Positions 8,699 through 16,448 of a stretch of DNA of 29,563 nucleotides are shown here, piece by piece. The notes beneath the pieces were generated by a model. That model did not search any database and was not told where the DNA came from. It saw nothing but the letters and a program-made list of their open reading frames with translations. Made by a program: the position numbers and the translations under genes. This stretch comes from an uncultured Collinsella sp. Lineage in GTDB: Bacteria > Actinomycetota > Coriobacteriia > Coriobacteriales > Coriobacteriaceae. The DNA is taken from positions 1 to 29,563 of the forward strand of contig CABQJV010000028.1 of NCBI GenBank assembly GCA_902464565.1, in the 5' to 3' direction. Every line of letters begins with the position of its first letter. Positions within the stretch are counted from its first letter, which is position 1.

Positions 8699-8729
8699 GC
8701 CCTCGGGGTTCGAATCCCGGCGTTGGGGA
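8699..8729 (+). pseudogene. tRNA 3'-end fragment
   Basis: GGGGTTCGAATCCC at 8704-8717 is a T-arm and T-loop, followed by a 3' acceptor-like strand CGTTGGGGA. No matching 5' acceptor strand, D arm or anticodon arm can be found in the preceding 80 bases, which are taken up by the inverted-repeat element. It therefore looks like a tRNA remnant, possibly left by an integration or deletion at a tRNA gene. It is not a copy of the adjacent tRNA-Glu, whose T-arm flanks differ. Confidence 0.5.
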
Positions 8730-8731
8730 AG

Positions 8732-8764
8732 AAAAAAGCCCGTCGCCGCGAGGGCAACGGGCTT
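8732..8764 (-). terminator. Intrinsic terminator of tRNA-Glu
   Basis: On the minus strand AAGCCCGTTGCC pairs with GGCGACGGGCTT, a 12-bp stem with one T-G pair and a 5-nt loop, followed by TTTTTTC. It begins 12 bases after the tRNA CCA end. Confidence 0.93.
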
Positions 8765-8775
8765 CTCGATTTAAA

Positions 8776-8852
8776 TGGTGCCCCCAGCGGGATTCGAACC
8801 CGCGATATCCACCTTGAAAGGGTGGCGTCCTTGGCCGCTAGACGATGGGGAC
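8776..8852 (-). tRNA. tRNA-Glu (anticodon TTC)
   Basis: The minus strand folds as a complete cloverleaf: acceptor GTCCCCA with TGGGGGC, a D arm containing CTAGCGGCCAAGG, anticodon stem CCACC/GGTGG around loop CTTTCAA (anticodon TTC at its centre), and a T arm GCGGG-TTCGAAT-CCCGC. Discriminator A and an encoded CCA complete the 3' end, so the mature 77 nt are fully genomic. It reads GAA and GAG codons and supplies Glu-tRNA for translation and tetrapyrrole synthesis. A terminator follows and a -10 box precedes it. Confidence 0.97.
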
Positions 8853-8862
8853 AGCGGGAAAG

Positions 8863-8868
8863 AGTATA
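8863..8868 (-). promoter_or_regulatory. Probable -10 box of tRNA-Glu
   Basis: TATACT on the minus strand ends 10 bases before the mature tRNA 5' end, the right distance for a short leader. The -35 position 17 bases upstream reads GTGAAC and is weak. Confidence 0.5.
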
Positions 8869-8911
8869 GCAGACTTTTTTAGCCGTTCACATATCGTTGG
8901 CAAACTGAAAA

Positions 8912-8924
8912 ACCACCACAAAGG
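8912..8924. repeat. Half copy of the ACCACCACAAAGG palindrome
   Basis: ACCACCACAAAGG, preceded by AAAA, is identical to the left arm of the terminator hairpin at 9110-9144 but lacks the partner arm. The two identical 13-mers bracket the alternating repeat array at 8953-9087. Confidence 0.6.
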
Positions 8925-8952
8925 AGTAGGCTTCTATTCCGATTTTCAAATA

Positions 8953-9087
8953 TCTCAATCTGTAACATCTGGGCGGGCAAATCGGCTCTATCTGTTACAG
9001 ATTGAGACAAAAGGCAGGCGTCGGGACGAACATCTCATTCTGTAACAGTAAGACGACTTTTAACGGTCTAGATGTTACAGATTGAGA
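8953..9087. repeat. Array of four alternating 15-bp repeats with exact 25-bp spacers
   Basis: TCTCAATCTGTAACA occurs at 8953-8967, inverted at 8993-9007, direct at 9033-9047 (one mismatch, A to T) and inverted at 9073-9087. All three intervals are exactly 25 bp and differ in sequence, so the repeats fall every 40 bp with alternating orientation. Each pair forms a 55-bp inverted-repeat unit, and the pair of units is an 80-bp-period tandem. There is no gene in it. It resembles REP doublets (REPINs) more than a CRISPR array, since CRISPR repeats are direct and longer. No transposase is nearby. Confidence 0.85.
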
Positions 9088-9105
9088 CAAACCGCTGGGA
9101 TGGGT

Positions 9106-9144
9106 CAAAACCACCACAAAGGTGCCTGTCCCCTTTGTGGTGGT
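9106..9144 (-). terminator. Terminator hairpin after murT-gatD
   Basis: On the minus strand ACCACCACAAAGG (9144-9132) pairs perfectly with CCTTTGTGGTGGT (9122-9110) around a 9-nt loop and runs into TTTT. It starts 7 bases after the stop of the MurT-GatD gene. The arm also appears alone at 8912-8924, so this is probably a dispersed palindromic repeat serving as terminator. Confidence 0.8.
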
Positions 9145-9150
9145 GGGGTG

Positions 9151-11328
9151 CTAGGGGAGGAGCTTCATGGCTGCGTCGTGGGCGGCGCGCTCGTAGGTGT
9201 CGTCGAGGGGCTTGAGCGGCAGCAGGGCTGTGGCCTGGGCGTCGCCACGGCGCTCGAGGGCGTGGGTAATGAGCCAGTCGGCGAGTTCGGGGTTCTTGGG
9301 CAGTGCCGGTCCGTGCAGGTACGTGCCGATGACGCCCTTGTAGATGAGGCCCTCAAGACCATCGTCGCCGTTGTTGCCGGTGCCCGTGACGACGGACGTT
9401 CCGAGTGGCGTGGCCTCTGCATCGAGCAGGGTGCGGCCGCCGTGGTTCTCAAATCCCACAAAGGGCTCGGGTGCCAGATCGGTTTTGACGGCTACGTTGC
9501 CGATCAGGCGGTCGGAGCCGCGTACGGTTTCGGCGGCAATGACCCCCAGACCCTCAATGCGATCCTCGCCCATATAGTACGAACGGCCGAGCAGCTGATA
9601 GCTGCCACAGATGGCGAGCAGCGAGCCGCCATCCTCAACATAGGCCGCGACCTTGTCTTTTTGGGCGAGCAGCTCGTGTGCCACGGCTAGCTGATCGCGG
9701 TCGGAGCCACCGCCCATCATGACGATATCGGCATCGGTCAAATCAAGCGTTTCGCCCATACGGACCTCGTCTACACGCACGGGAATGCCACGCCAGACGC
9801 AGCGGCGCTCGAGCGCGATAACATTGCCGCCGTCACCGTAGAGGTTAAGGGCATCGGGATACAGGTAGACGATGCGCAGCGGGCGCGAAAGCTCGACTGG
9901 TACGATGCCGACAGGAAGAGCGCTGCCGTCGGCACGGGCTACGGCGCGCCCGGCAACAGCGTCGGCGGCAGCGCCTTTCAGCCCGTCGAGCTCCTTGACC
10001 AGCGGCGGGAAGGCCGTGTAGTTAGCGACGGCGTAGAAAGTGTCGCCGGCAGCCTCGTCTGCCACGGCGCCAATTGCCTGGGCGACGTCCGAGATTATCG
10101 CGGTATCGATGCCGGCGTACTTGAGGCGTACCTGCATGTCGTGCGCACGCGTGCCTCCGGCAAAGGCGACAAGACCCGGTGTGTCGGCGATGCGCTCGAA
10201 GTCGACGTCGTAGATCCACGAGACATCGTGGCCGTCGGCATCGTTGTCGTTAAGGAAGAAAGCGCAAAGCCTGCCGCCTGCCGTTTTAATGGACTGGATC
10301 TGGCGATCGAAGCCCACGGGATTTTTGGCCAGGTTGGCCTCGACGGTGCGGCCGGCGATATCCCAGCGGCCCATGCGTCCGCCGGCGGGGACGTAGGCAT
10401 CGAGCGTGGGCTGCAGGTGCGCCGTATCCACGCCTAACTCATGTGCGGCAAAGAATGCAGCGGCAACGTTGTAGACCATGTACAGGCCGTTGTAGCGCGT
10501 GGCGATGTGTACGGCAGCCGCGTCGGACGCAGATCCAAAGACCAGGTCAAAGCCGTAGCCGTCGCAGCCGAGCTCCACGCCCGTCACACGGCGGACCAGT
10601 GCGGGGCGTGCCCAACCGCACGAGGGGCAATGGTAGGCGCCGAGTTGACCATACTGCACATAGTCGTACTCCAACGGGGCGTTGCACTGCGAGCAAAAGC
10701 GCGAGTCGCTAATACGGTCGGACTCGGTGTCGGTGGCGCCGTCGATGCCAAAGGCAATACTCGCGTTGGGAACGCGCGCGGCAATCGAGGCGCACAGCGG
10801 ATCGTCGGCGTTGTAGATAAGCGTTGTTGCCGGAGAGAGCTCCAACGCATGGGCAATGACGTCTTGGGTATGGTCGATCTCGCCGTAGCGGTCTAGCTGG
10901 TCGCGGAACAGGTTGAGCAGCACAAAGTACGTCGGCTTGAGCTTGGGCAGGACGCGCACGGTGTAGAGCTCATCGCACTCAAAAACGCCCACGCGCTTGC
11001 CGCTGGCAGTGCGCTTAAGGCCGCCGCGGGCCTCGAGCAGTGCGCCCACCACGCCCGGCTCCATGTTGTTGCCGGCGCGGTTGCACACCACGGTGGCGCC
11101 GCTGGCGGCAACGGCGTCGGCGATGAGGTTGGAGGTGGTGGTCTTGCCATTAGTACCGGTGATCACCACGCTGCGGTCGACAAGGCCGGCGAGGTCGCTC
11201 AGCAGCTCGGGGTCGATCTTCATGGCGATGCGGCCGGGGAGTACGCCGCCCTGGCGCTTAAGGACGGAGCGCAGCCCCCAGCGGGCGATATCGCTCGAGG
11301 TGCAGGCAAGAGATGAGCGGAGATTCAT
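9151..11328 (-). CDS. murT-gatD: Fused MurT-GatD lipid II isoglutaminyl synthase
   Basis: One 725-residue chain carries both subunits that amidate the alpha-carboxyl of D-Glu in the peptidoglycan stem of lipid II. Residues 1 to about 450 are MurT: a Mur-ligase ATP loop TGTNGKTTT (57-65), a four-cysteine ribbon (CSQC 212-215, CPSC 234-237), and a DUF1727-type end containing NLAKNPVGFD (332-341). A 30-residue linker precedes GatD, from about 484, a CobB/CobQ-like class I amidotransferase with nucleophile Cys574 in AICGSYQ and His672 in YLHGP; subtracting 483 gives positions 91 and 189, close to Cys94 and His189 of Staphylococcus aureus GatD. In S. aureus and most Firmicutes these are two genes. 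Start has AGGAA 9 bases upstream. Third gene of its operon. Confidence 0.95.
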   Translation of the reverse strand: MNLRSSLACTSSDIARWGLRSVLKRQGGVLPGRIAMKIDPELLSDLAGLVDRSVVITGTNGKTTTSNLIADAVAASGATVVCNRAGNNMEPGVVGALLEARGGLKRTASGKRVGVFECDELYTVRVLPKLKPTYFVLLNLFRDQLDRYGEIDHTQDVIAHALELSPATTLIYNADDPLCASIAARVPNASIAFGIDGATDTESDRISDSRFCSQCNAPLEYDYVQYGQLGAYHCPSCGWARPALVRRVTGVELGCDGYGFDLVFGSASDAAAVHIATRYNGLYMVYNVAAAFFAAHELGVDTAHLQPTLDAYVPAGGRMGRWDIAGRTVEANLAKNPVGFDRQIQSIKTAGGRLCAFFLNDNDADGHDVSWIYDVDFERIADTPGLVAFAGGTRAHDMQVRLKYAGIDTAIISDVAQAIGAVADEAAGDTFYAVANYTAFPPLVKELDGLKGAAADAVAGRAVARADGSALPVGIVPVELSRPLRIVYLYPDALNLYGDGGNVIALERRCVWRGIPVRVDEVRMGETLDLTDADIVMMGGGSDRDQLAVAHELLAQKDKVAAYVEDGGSLLAICGSYQLLGRSYYMGEDRIEGLGVIAAETVRGSDRLIGNVAVKTDLAPEPFVGFENHGGRTLLDAEATPLGTSVVTGTGNNGDDGLEGLIYKGVIGTYLHGPALPKNPELADWLITHALERRGDAQATALLPLKPLDDTYERAAHDAAMKLLP

Positions 11329-11373
11329 GAAGCCGTTCCTAACGTGAATGACATGGTCGTGGCGTTTGCGCCG

Positions 11374-12417
11374 TTAAAAGCCGTAGCGGCGCGCAAACTC
11401 CTGGGCAAGCTGCGAAACGTCTTCGCAGGCATTGGCCCAGGGGGCAAAGTCGGGGGTATCCGAGATGATGCCGTCGGCTTCCCAAACCGCCTGGTGCGAG
11501 AGATCCCAGGGGTCGCGCGGCTCGGGTCGGCAGGGAAGGTACGGCGTCTGGTACATGGGGTTCAGCAAGAAGAACGCGCCGCCCTCGCAGCGGTTGGCAA
11601 ACTCACGCAGCGCGCGTGTCGCCGGGCGCATCTTGTTCGTTTTGAACAGCAAGATCGTGCGGGCGAGCAGGTACCAGGGGGAGTTCTCGAGGGTATCGGC
11701 CCCCATCTGCTCCTCGAGCTGGTGGGCCAGGGCAAAAAAGTCGTCCTCGTCTTCCAAGCGAGCGAGGGCGAGTAGCACGGTGCCTGCAGCTCGGGTGGGA
11801 TAGCCTTCTGCCTTAAGAACACGGCGGGCGTAGTTGGCAGCAGCGCGGTAGCGGGCGCTCGCCATGCACAGCTGCGAGATGGCCTCGAGCGTGTGAAGCC
11901 ACCCGATAAGAGCCGGCTCGCTCACGGTAAGGTCTGCTGCAGTGACACCGTCGGCCAAAACATTATTGGCCCAGTAGTGCGGGGCCTCCATATCGAACCC
12001 GGGCACGCTTTGCTGCAGGTAATCGGCCGTGGTCGCCTCGAGCTTCATCAGGTCGCCCAGGCAGGCGTCGACGGGCGTGTCCGCCAAAATGATGGCGAGC
12101 AGCTGGGCATCGAGGACATACGCATCGACGCGGACAATCTTGAGCAGCTCATCGCGCATGTCGTCGAACAGACGGTTGCGCGTCTGCTCGAACTCCTCGT
12201 CGCTGCCCATGTCCTCGATGCGATGGAGCTCGTCGAGCAGGTGGCGATGAACACCGGCATAGGACAGCAGCGCCTGGGCATGCTCGGACTGCGCATACTT
12301 TTGGGGATTCGCGCTAATGTCGTTATGGACAAGCTCGCGTGCTGCATCGGTGAGCTCGGGGTGCGACGCCAGATAGGTGCGCTCCAGGTAGGCGGGGATG
12401 TAGACGCTCGGATCCAT
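11374..12417 (-). CDS. Unknown helical-repeat (TPR-like) protein, second of pair
   Basis: A 347-residue soluble protein with no signal peptide or membrane segment. Alternating helices such as RYRAAANYARRVLKAEGYPTRAAG and the following LALARLEDEDDFFALA suggest a tetratricopeptide-like solenoid in the C-terminal half; the repeats are too degenerate to assign firmly. A proline- and aromatic-rich stretch, NPMYQTPYLPCRPEPRDPWD, lies near the C-terminus. The ATG overlaps the stop of the upstream gene (TAATG), so translation is coupled, and murT-gatD starts 45 bases downstream. Context suggests expression with cell-wall amidation, but no catalytic motif is visible. I do not recognise a named family. 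Confidence 0.8.
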   Translation of the reverse strand: MDPSVYIPAYLERTYLASHPELTDAARELVHNDISANPQKYAQSEHAQALLSYAGVHRHLLDELHRIEDMGSDEEFEQTRNRLFDDMRDELLKIVRVDAYVLDAQLLAIILADTPVDACLGDLMKLEATTADYLQQSVPGFDMEAPHYWANNVLADGVTAADLTVSEPALIGWLHTLEAISQLCMASARYRAAANYARRVLKAEGYPTRAAGTVLLALARLEDEDDFFALAHQLEEQMGADTLENSPWYLLARTILLFKTNKMRPATRALREFANRCEGGAFFLLNPMYQTPYLPCRPEPRDPWDLSHQAVWEADGIISDTPDFAPWANACEDVSQLAQEFARRYGF

Positions 12418-13493
12418 TAGAGGTCTCCTCCCTTAAACGGCAAACCCTGCTCGGCCGCCCGCAGTATGCGCTCATCGATTTGGGAACGCACGATATCGTT
12501 GGTGGCGACCCAGGCGGCAAAGCTGGCGTTGTCGGGGGCGCCCAGGCCCTCCTGCAGTACCGGCGTCGCCTCGGACAGCGCGAGGACAAGCTCGTCGGTG
12601 GAGCCCACACCCACGTTGACGCGGGCATAGACGCCATCGGGAAACTCGGTTTGGAAGTAGAGCGCCTCGGCCGCGTGCGGGCACGAGCGTGCGAGGATGC
12701 GCAAATAGTGTTCGGCGCCCTCGTAGTCCAGCTCGCGCCAGGCAGCGCTCATCAGCGCGATGAGCGTCCACGGGTCCAAGTCACGCTCCGCATCTTTGGG
12801 GCGGCGGCGCAGCGGCGTGTTGGCAAGATAGGGCACGGAGTGGGCAGAGCGAAAGCGTTTGAGCTCCTCGGCGGGGTATTCGAGCTTCGCCATGGCGAGC
12901 ATCGCGGTGTGGCGGACGCCGGCGGGATCGTTGGGGGCAAAGTCCAAGCTGCGATTTGCGGCTTCGAGCGACATGCGGTAGCGTCCGCTAATGAGGGCGC
13001 GTGACGCAAGGGCGGCAAGCCAGCGCAGGTAGGGGCGGCGCATAAGGTCGCCTGCGGCCTCGCACTCGTAGGGGTCCTGCGCCGAGGCGATCTTGAGCGC
13101 CAGATCGTGCTCCACCTCGTCGCACTTGGACACCAGATACTGCACGTATTCCTCGTTGGATTCGGCGGTGAGTGCCGTCAGCATGCGCTGGGCATCCCAG
13201 TTGGCCGGATCGAGTGCGCCCGCTTCGCGGAGCATGTTCTCGGCAGCTGCCTCTTCCTGCTCTGCCTGGGCATCGTCAGGGATAAAGGGAATGCGGTAGT
13301 CGACGGCCTCGACTACCTTGGCAATCAGATGCCCGGCGCGGTCGCGGTCGTGCACGATGAGCGGTGCGGGGTTGCGGGTGAATTGCTCCATCAGACGCTC
13401 TACGGCGGCACCGTCGGTGAGCGGGATATTGTCGCGGCGCAAGGCCTCAAGAACGAGGCGATGGCAATCCTCTTGAATGGGATCGAATGCCAT
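12417..13493 (-). CDS. Unknown helical-repeat (TPR-like) protein, first of pair
   Basis: A 358-residue soluble protein, acidic and mostly helical. The centre contains a TPR-like pair, around ALISGRYRMSLEAANRSLDF and APNDPAGVRHTAMLAMAKLE, then WRELDYEGAEHYLRILARSC. The last 90 residues (ALYFQTEFPDGVYARVNVGV onward) look like a different small domain. No signal peptide, membrane segment or catalytic motif is seen. AAAGGAGG lies 4 bases before the ATG, a very strong ribosome site. Its stop overlaps the start of a second protein of similar size and architecture, so the two probably act together. Function unknown. Confidence 0.8.
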   Translation of the reverse strand: MAFDPIQEDCHRLVLEALRRDNIPLTDGAAVERLMEQFTRNPAPLIVHDRDRAGHLIAKVVEAVDYRIPFIPDDAQAEQEEAAAENMLREAGALDPANWDAQRMLTALTAESNEEYVQYLVSKCDEVEHDLALKIASAQDPYECEAAGDLMRRPYLRWLAALASRALISGRYRMSLEAANRSLDFAPNDPAGVRHTAMLAMAKLEYPAEELKRFRSAHSVPYLANTPLRRRPKDAERDLDPWTLIALMSAAWRELDYEGAEHYLRILARSCPHAAEALYFQTEFPDGVYARVNVGVGSTDELVLALSEATPVLQEGLGAPDNASFAAWVATNDIVRSQIDERILRAAEQGLPFKGGDL

Positions 13494-13993
13494 GGGGCCT
13501 CCTTTGCTGCGGTTAGGGTTCAGATGTTTCTATATAAAGTTCTAGTTTACCCGCATGTGGCACACCGGGGGTGCCGCACTTGGACTTGCACCTTTGCACC
13601 ACGAAGTCGGATGTCGCACAAATGTCGGCACCATGGACGGCCGAGTGGTATCACGGTGCCGCAAACGGTCGATTTTTGGCGGCGAACGGTGCATATTTTG
13701 GAGGGGCACCGTCCTGCCCGGGATATGTAGTCAACCTTGATAAAACGTTTGCCCAGCTTGGGAGTATGAATGCCGCACAAGGGTCTTCAGGGATAGAAAA
13801 AACGTTTCATCATTGGCGGCTTTAGGTGAATAACTGACCAACCAGAACGGTAAAATAGTGTTTGTCTGAGCGTTGAGACGTTTAGACATCGTGCATTGTC
13901 ATCGCCGGCAACGCGCAAACCGGTCCTAACGGAGCCAATTGGGTGCTCCGTTATATACGCAAGTCTAAGAGGGGCTTGTTTAGGAGGCACAGT
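13494..13993. promoter_or_regulatory. Divergent intergenic region upstream of alcohol dehydrogenase
   Basis: This 500-base gap holds no convincing gene; the short frames crossing it lack ribosome sites and family features. It contains two AAACGTTT palindromes, at 13743-13750 (within TGATAAAACGTTTGCC) and 13800-13807 (within GAAAAAACGTTTCATC), 57 bp apart, resembling LacI-family operators. TAAAAT at 13851-13856 is a candidate -10 for the downstream dehydrogenase; its -35 is poor. TGCCGCA recurs at about 13572, 13652 and 13771 without a clear pattern. Confidence 0.35.
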
Positions 13994-15217
13994 ATGGGAC
14001 GTTTTACCAATCCTCGCGATCTGTACTTTGGTGAGGGCGCTCGCCACGAGGTGAAGAACCTCAAGGGCAAGAAGGCCATCATCGTTTCTGGCGGCAGCTC
14101 TATGCGCCGCGGCGGGTTCCTGCAGGACGTTGAGGCCGACCTCAAAGAGGGCGGCTTCGAGGTCAAGCTGTTCGAGGGCGTCGAGTCCGACCCGTCCATC
14201 GAGACCGTCATGAAGGGCGCAGCCGCTATGCGCGAGTTCGAGCCCGACTGGATTATCGCCATCGGTGGCGGCTCGCCCATCGATGCCGCTAAGGCCATGT
14301 GGGTCTTCTACGAGTATCCCGAGGAGTCCTTCGATAACATCATCCAGCCGTTCAGCTTCCCCGAGCTGCGTCAGAAGGCTCATTTCTGCGCCATCTCCTC
14401 TACCTCCGGCACCGCTACCGAGGTCACCGCGTTCTCCGTCATTACCGACTACGCTAAGGGCATCAAGTACCCGCTGGCTGACTTCAACATCACCCCTGAT
14501 GTCGCCATCGTCGACCCCGAGCTCACCTACACCATGCCCGCCAAGCTGTGCGCTCACACCGGCATGGATGCTCTGACCCACTGCATGGAGGCCTACGTTT
14601 CCACCTGCGCCTCTATGTTCACCGACGCCAACGCTCTGCACGGCATCCGCGAGATCGTCGAGTGGCTGCCCAAGTCCTATGCTGGCGACCATGAGGCCCG
14701 TCAGCACATGCACGAGGCTCAGTGCATCGCCGGTATCGCCTTCTCCTCGGGCCTGCTCGGCATCGTTCACTCCATGGCTCACAAGACCGGTGCTGCCTTC
14801 GAGAACGGCCACATCATCCACGGTGCCGCTAACGCCATGTACCTGGGCAAGGTTATCCAGTGGAACTCCAAGGATCCCCGTGCTGCCGAGCGTTACGCTT
14901 ACGTGGCCAAGGAGATCCTGCACCTTCCCGGCGAGACCAACGAGGAGCTCATCGCTGCACTCGTCCAGAAGATTCGCGATCTCAACGACCAGCTCAACAT
15001 TCCGCAGTCCATCAAGGATTACGCGAATGGTGGCGTGAAGGTCGACGCCGAGAACCCGCAGATGGTTTCCGAGGAGGAGTTCCTCGCCAAGCTGCCCGAG
15101 ATCGCCGCGAACGCCGAGCAGGACGCCTGCACGCCCGAGAACCCGCGTGAGACCAAGGCTGCCGACTTTGAGAAGATCCTCAAGGCCTGCTACTACGACA
15201 CCGATATCGATTTCTAA
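13994..15217 (+). CDS. Iron-containing alcohol dehydrogenase
   Basis: A 407-residue NAD(P)-dependent group III dehydrogenase that interconverts an alcohol and an aldehyde or ketone; the substrate cannot be read from the sequence, though butanol- and ethanol-dehydrogenase relatives are the nearest resemblance. The N-terminal nucleotide domain carries GGGSPIDAAKAM (91-102). Metal ligands in the C-terminal helical domain are probably Asp192 and His196 (GMDALTHCMEAY), His259 (HSMAHKTG) and His276 (HGAANAM); three extra residues lie between the last two compared with FucO-type enzymes. The ATG at 13994 follows AGGAGG by 6 bases; an upstream in-frame ATG lacks this. Its codons are strongly biased to C/T endings, suggesting high expression. 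A terminator follows. Confidence 0.95.
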   Translation: MGRFTNPRDLYFGEGARHEVKNLKGKKAIIVSGGSSMRRGGFLQDVEADLKEGGFEVKLFEGVESDPSIETVMKGAAAMREFEPDWIIAIGGGSPIDAAKAMWVFYEYPEESFDNIIQPFSFPELRQKAHFCAISSTSGTATEVTAFSVITDYAKGIKYPLADFNITPDVAIVDPELTYTMPAKLCAHTGMDALTHCMEAYVSTCASMFTDANALHGIREIVEWLPKSYAGDHEARQHMHEAQCIAGIAFSSGLLGIVHSMAHKTGAAFENGHIIHGAANAMYLGKVIQWNSKDPRAAERYAYVAKEILHLPGETNEELIAALVQKIRDLNDQLNIPQSIKDYANGGVKVDAENPQMVSEEEFLAKLPEIAANAEQDACTPENPRETKAADFEKILKACYYDTDIDF

Positions 15218-15239
15218 TCGACTCTTGTTATCGTAAGGA

Positions 15240-15280
15240 GGGGCTCCGCACGTATCTGTACGGAGTCCCTTTCTTTTTTA
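15240..15280 (+). terminator. Terminator between the two dehydrogenase genes
   Basis: GGGGCTCCG (15240-15248) pairs with CGGAGTCCC (15261-15269), a 9-bp stem with one G-T pair, then TTTCTTTTTT. It separates the iron dehydrogenase from gldA, whose start is 16 bases past it. Confidence 0.85.
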
Positions 15281-15295
15281 GAGAATGGGATAGTT

Positions 15296-16396
15296 ATGGC
15301 TGCAATTTTCAATAGCCCCAGCAAGTACATCCAGGGCCCGGACGAGCTCGCCAAGCTCGGCTCCTATGTCGAGCCGCTCGGCGCTAAGGCCCTCGTCATC
15401 GTGACGCCTTCGGGCAAGAAGCGCGTCGGCGCCAAGATCGAGGGCGGTTTTGCCGAGGCTAAGGCCGAGCTGCTGTTTGAGGACTTTAACGGCGAGTGCT
15501 CCAAGGGCGAGGTCGATCGCCTGGTTGCGCTCGCTCGCGACAACGGTTGCGACATCATCGTCGGCGTCGGTGGCGGCAAGATCCTCGACACCGCGAAGGC
15601 CGTTGCCTACTACCTGGAGTCTCCGGTTATTATTTGCCCCACCATCGCCTCGACCGATGCCCCGTGCTCGGCACTTTCGGTGCTTTATACCGATGACGGC
15701 CAGTTCGACAAGTACCTCTTCCTTAAGGCAAACCCCAATATCGTCCTGATGGATACGACGGTCATCGCGGCGAGCCCGGTGCGCCTGACGGTTTCCGGTA
15801 TGGGCGATGCGCTCGCAACCTATTTCGAGGCTCAGGCGACGCACGATGCCGACGGCGGCACCTGCGCCGGCGGCAAGGGCGGAATGGCCGGCCTGGCGCT
15901 CGCCAAGCTCTGCTACGAGACGCTTATGGCCGATAGCGTCAAGGCCAAGGTCGCGCTGGAGAAGGGTGCGCTCACGCCTGCCGTCGAGCACATCATCGAG
16001 GCCAATACGCTGCTTTCGGGCATTGGCTTTGAGAGCTCGGGCCTTGCTGCTGCTCATGCCATCCACAATGGCCTGACGATGCTGCCCGAGTGCCACGGCA
16101 TGTATCACGGCGAGAAGGTCGCCTTCGGCACCATCGTCCAGCTGGTACTCGAGGATGCCCCGACTGAGAAACTCGAGGAAGTCTTGGGCTTCTGCATTGA
16201 GCTGGGTCTGCCGGTCACGATGAAGGAACTTGGCGTTGCCGAGCTTACGCGCGAGAAGGCCATGATTGTTGCCGAGGCCGCCTGCGCGCCCGAGGACACC
16301 ATGTGCAACATGCCGTTTGAGGTGACGCCCGAGATGGTCGCAAACGCCATTCTGGGTGCAGACGCACTGGGCCACTACTATCTCATGGATGAGTAA
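15296..16396 (+). CDS. gldA: Glycerol dehydrogenase
   Basis: Oxidises glycerol to dihydroxyacetone with NAD, or the reverse in fermentation. The 366 residues match GldA throughout: SPSKYIQGPDEL at the N-terminus, the NAD loop GVGGGKILDTAKA (90-102), CPTIASTDAPCSALSV, then the metal site with Asp171 (GMGDALATYFEA), His254 (AAHAIHNGL) and His271 (MYHGEKVAFG), the zinc ligands of this family. The ribosome site is weak (GAGAATGGGA) but homologues start at this ATG. No dihydroxyacetone kinase is adjacent. A paralogue lacking the metal domain follows after a terminator. Confidence 0.96.
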   Translation: MAAIFNSPSKYIQGPDELAKLGSYVEPLGAKALVIVTPSGKKRVGAKIEGGFAEAKAELLFEDFNGECSKGEVDRLVALARDNGCDIIVGVGGGKILDTAKAVAYYLESPVIICPTIASTDAPCSALSVLYTDDGQFDKYLFLKANPNIVLMDTTVIAASPVRLTVSGMGDALATYFEAQATHDADGGTCAGGKGGMAGLALAKLCYETLMADSVKAKVALEKGALTPAVEHIIEANTLLSGIGFESSGLAAAHAIHNGLTMLPECHGMYHGEKVAFGTIVQLVLEDAPTEKLEEVLGFCIELGLPVTMKELGVAELTREKAMIVAEAACAPEDTMCNMPFEVTPEMVANAILGADALGHYYLMDE

Positions 16397-16413
16397 ATCA
16401 AGCTAAGGAAGGA

Positions 16414-16444
16414 GCAAAGCCAGCAGATGGCTTTGCCCCTTTTT
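16414..16444 (+). terminator. Terminator of gldA
   Basis: GCAAAGCCA (16414-16422) pairs perfectly with TGGCTTTGC (16428-16436) around a 5-nt loop, then CCCC and TTTT. It starts 18 bases after the gldA stop. Confidence 0.8.
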
Positions 16445-16448
16445 GCTA

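Noticed and set aside
8953..9087. CRISPR array
   Set aside because: Repeats alternate in orientation and are only 15 bp, there are just four, and no cas gene is present; a REPIN-like or binding-site array fits better.
13547..13780. 77-codon minus-strand frame in the dehydrogenase upstream gap
   Set aside because: No ribosome site, arginine/cysteine-rich shadow-like composition and no family resemblance; overlapping frames in other phases look equally good.
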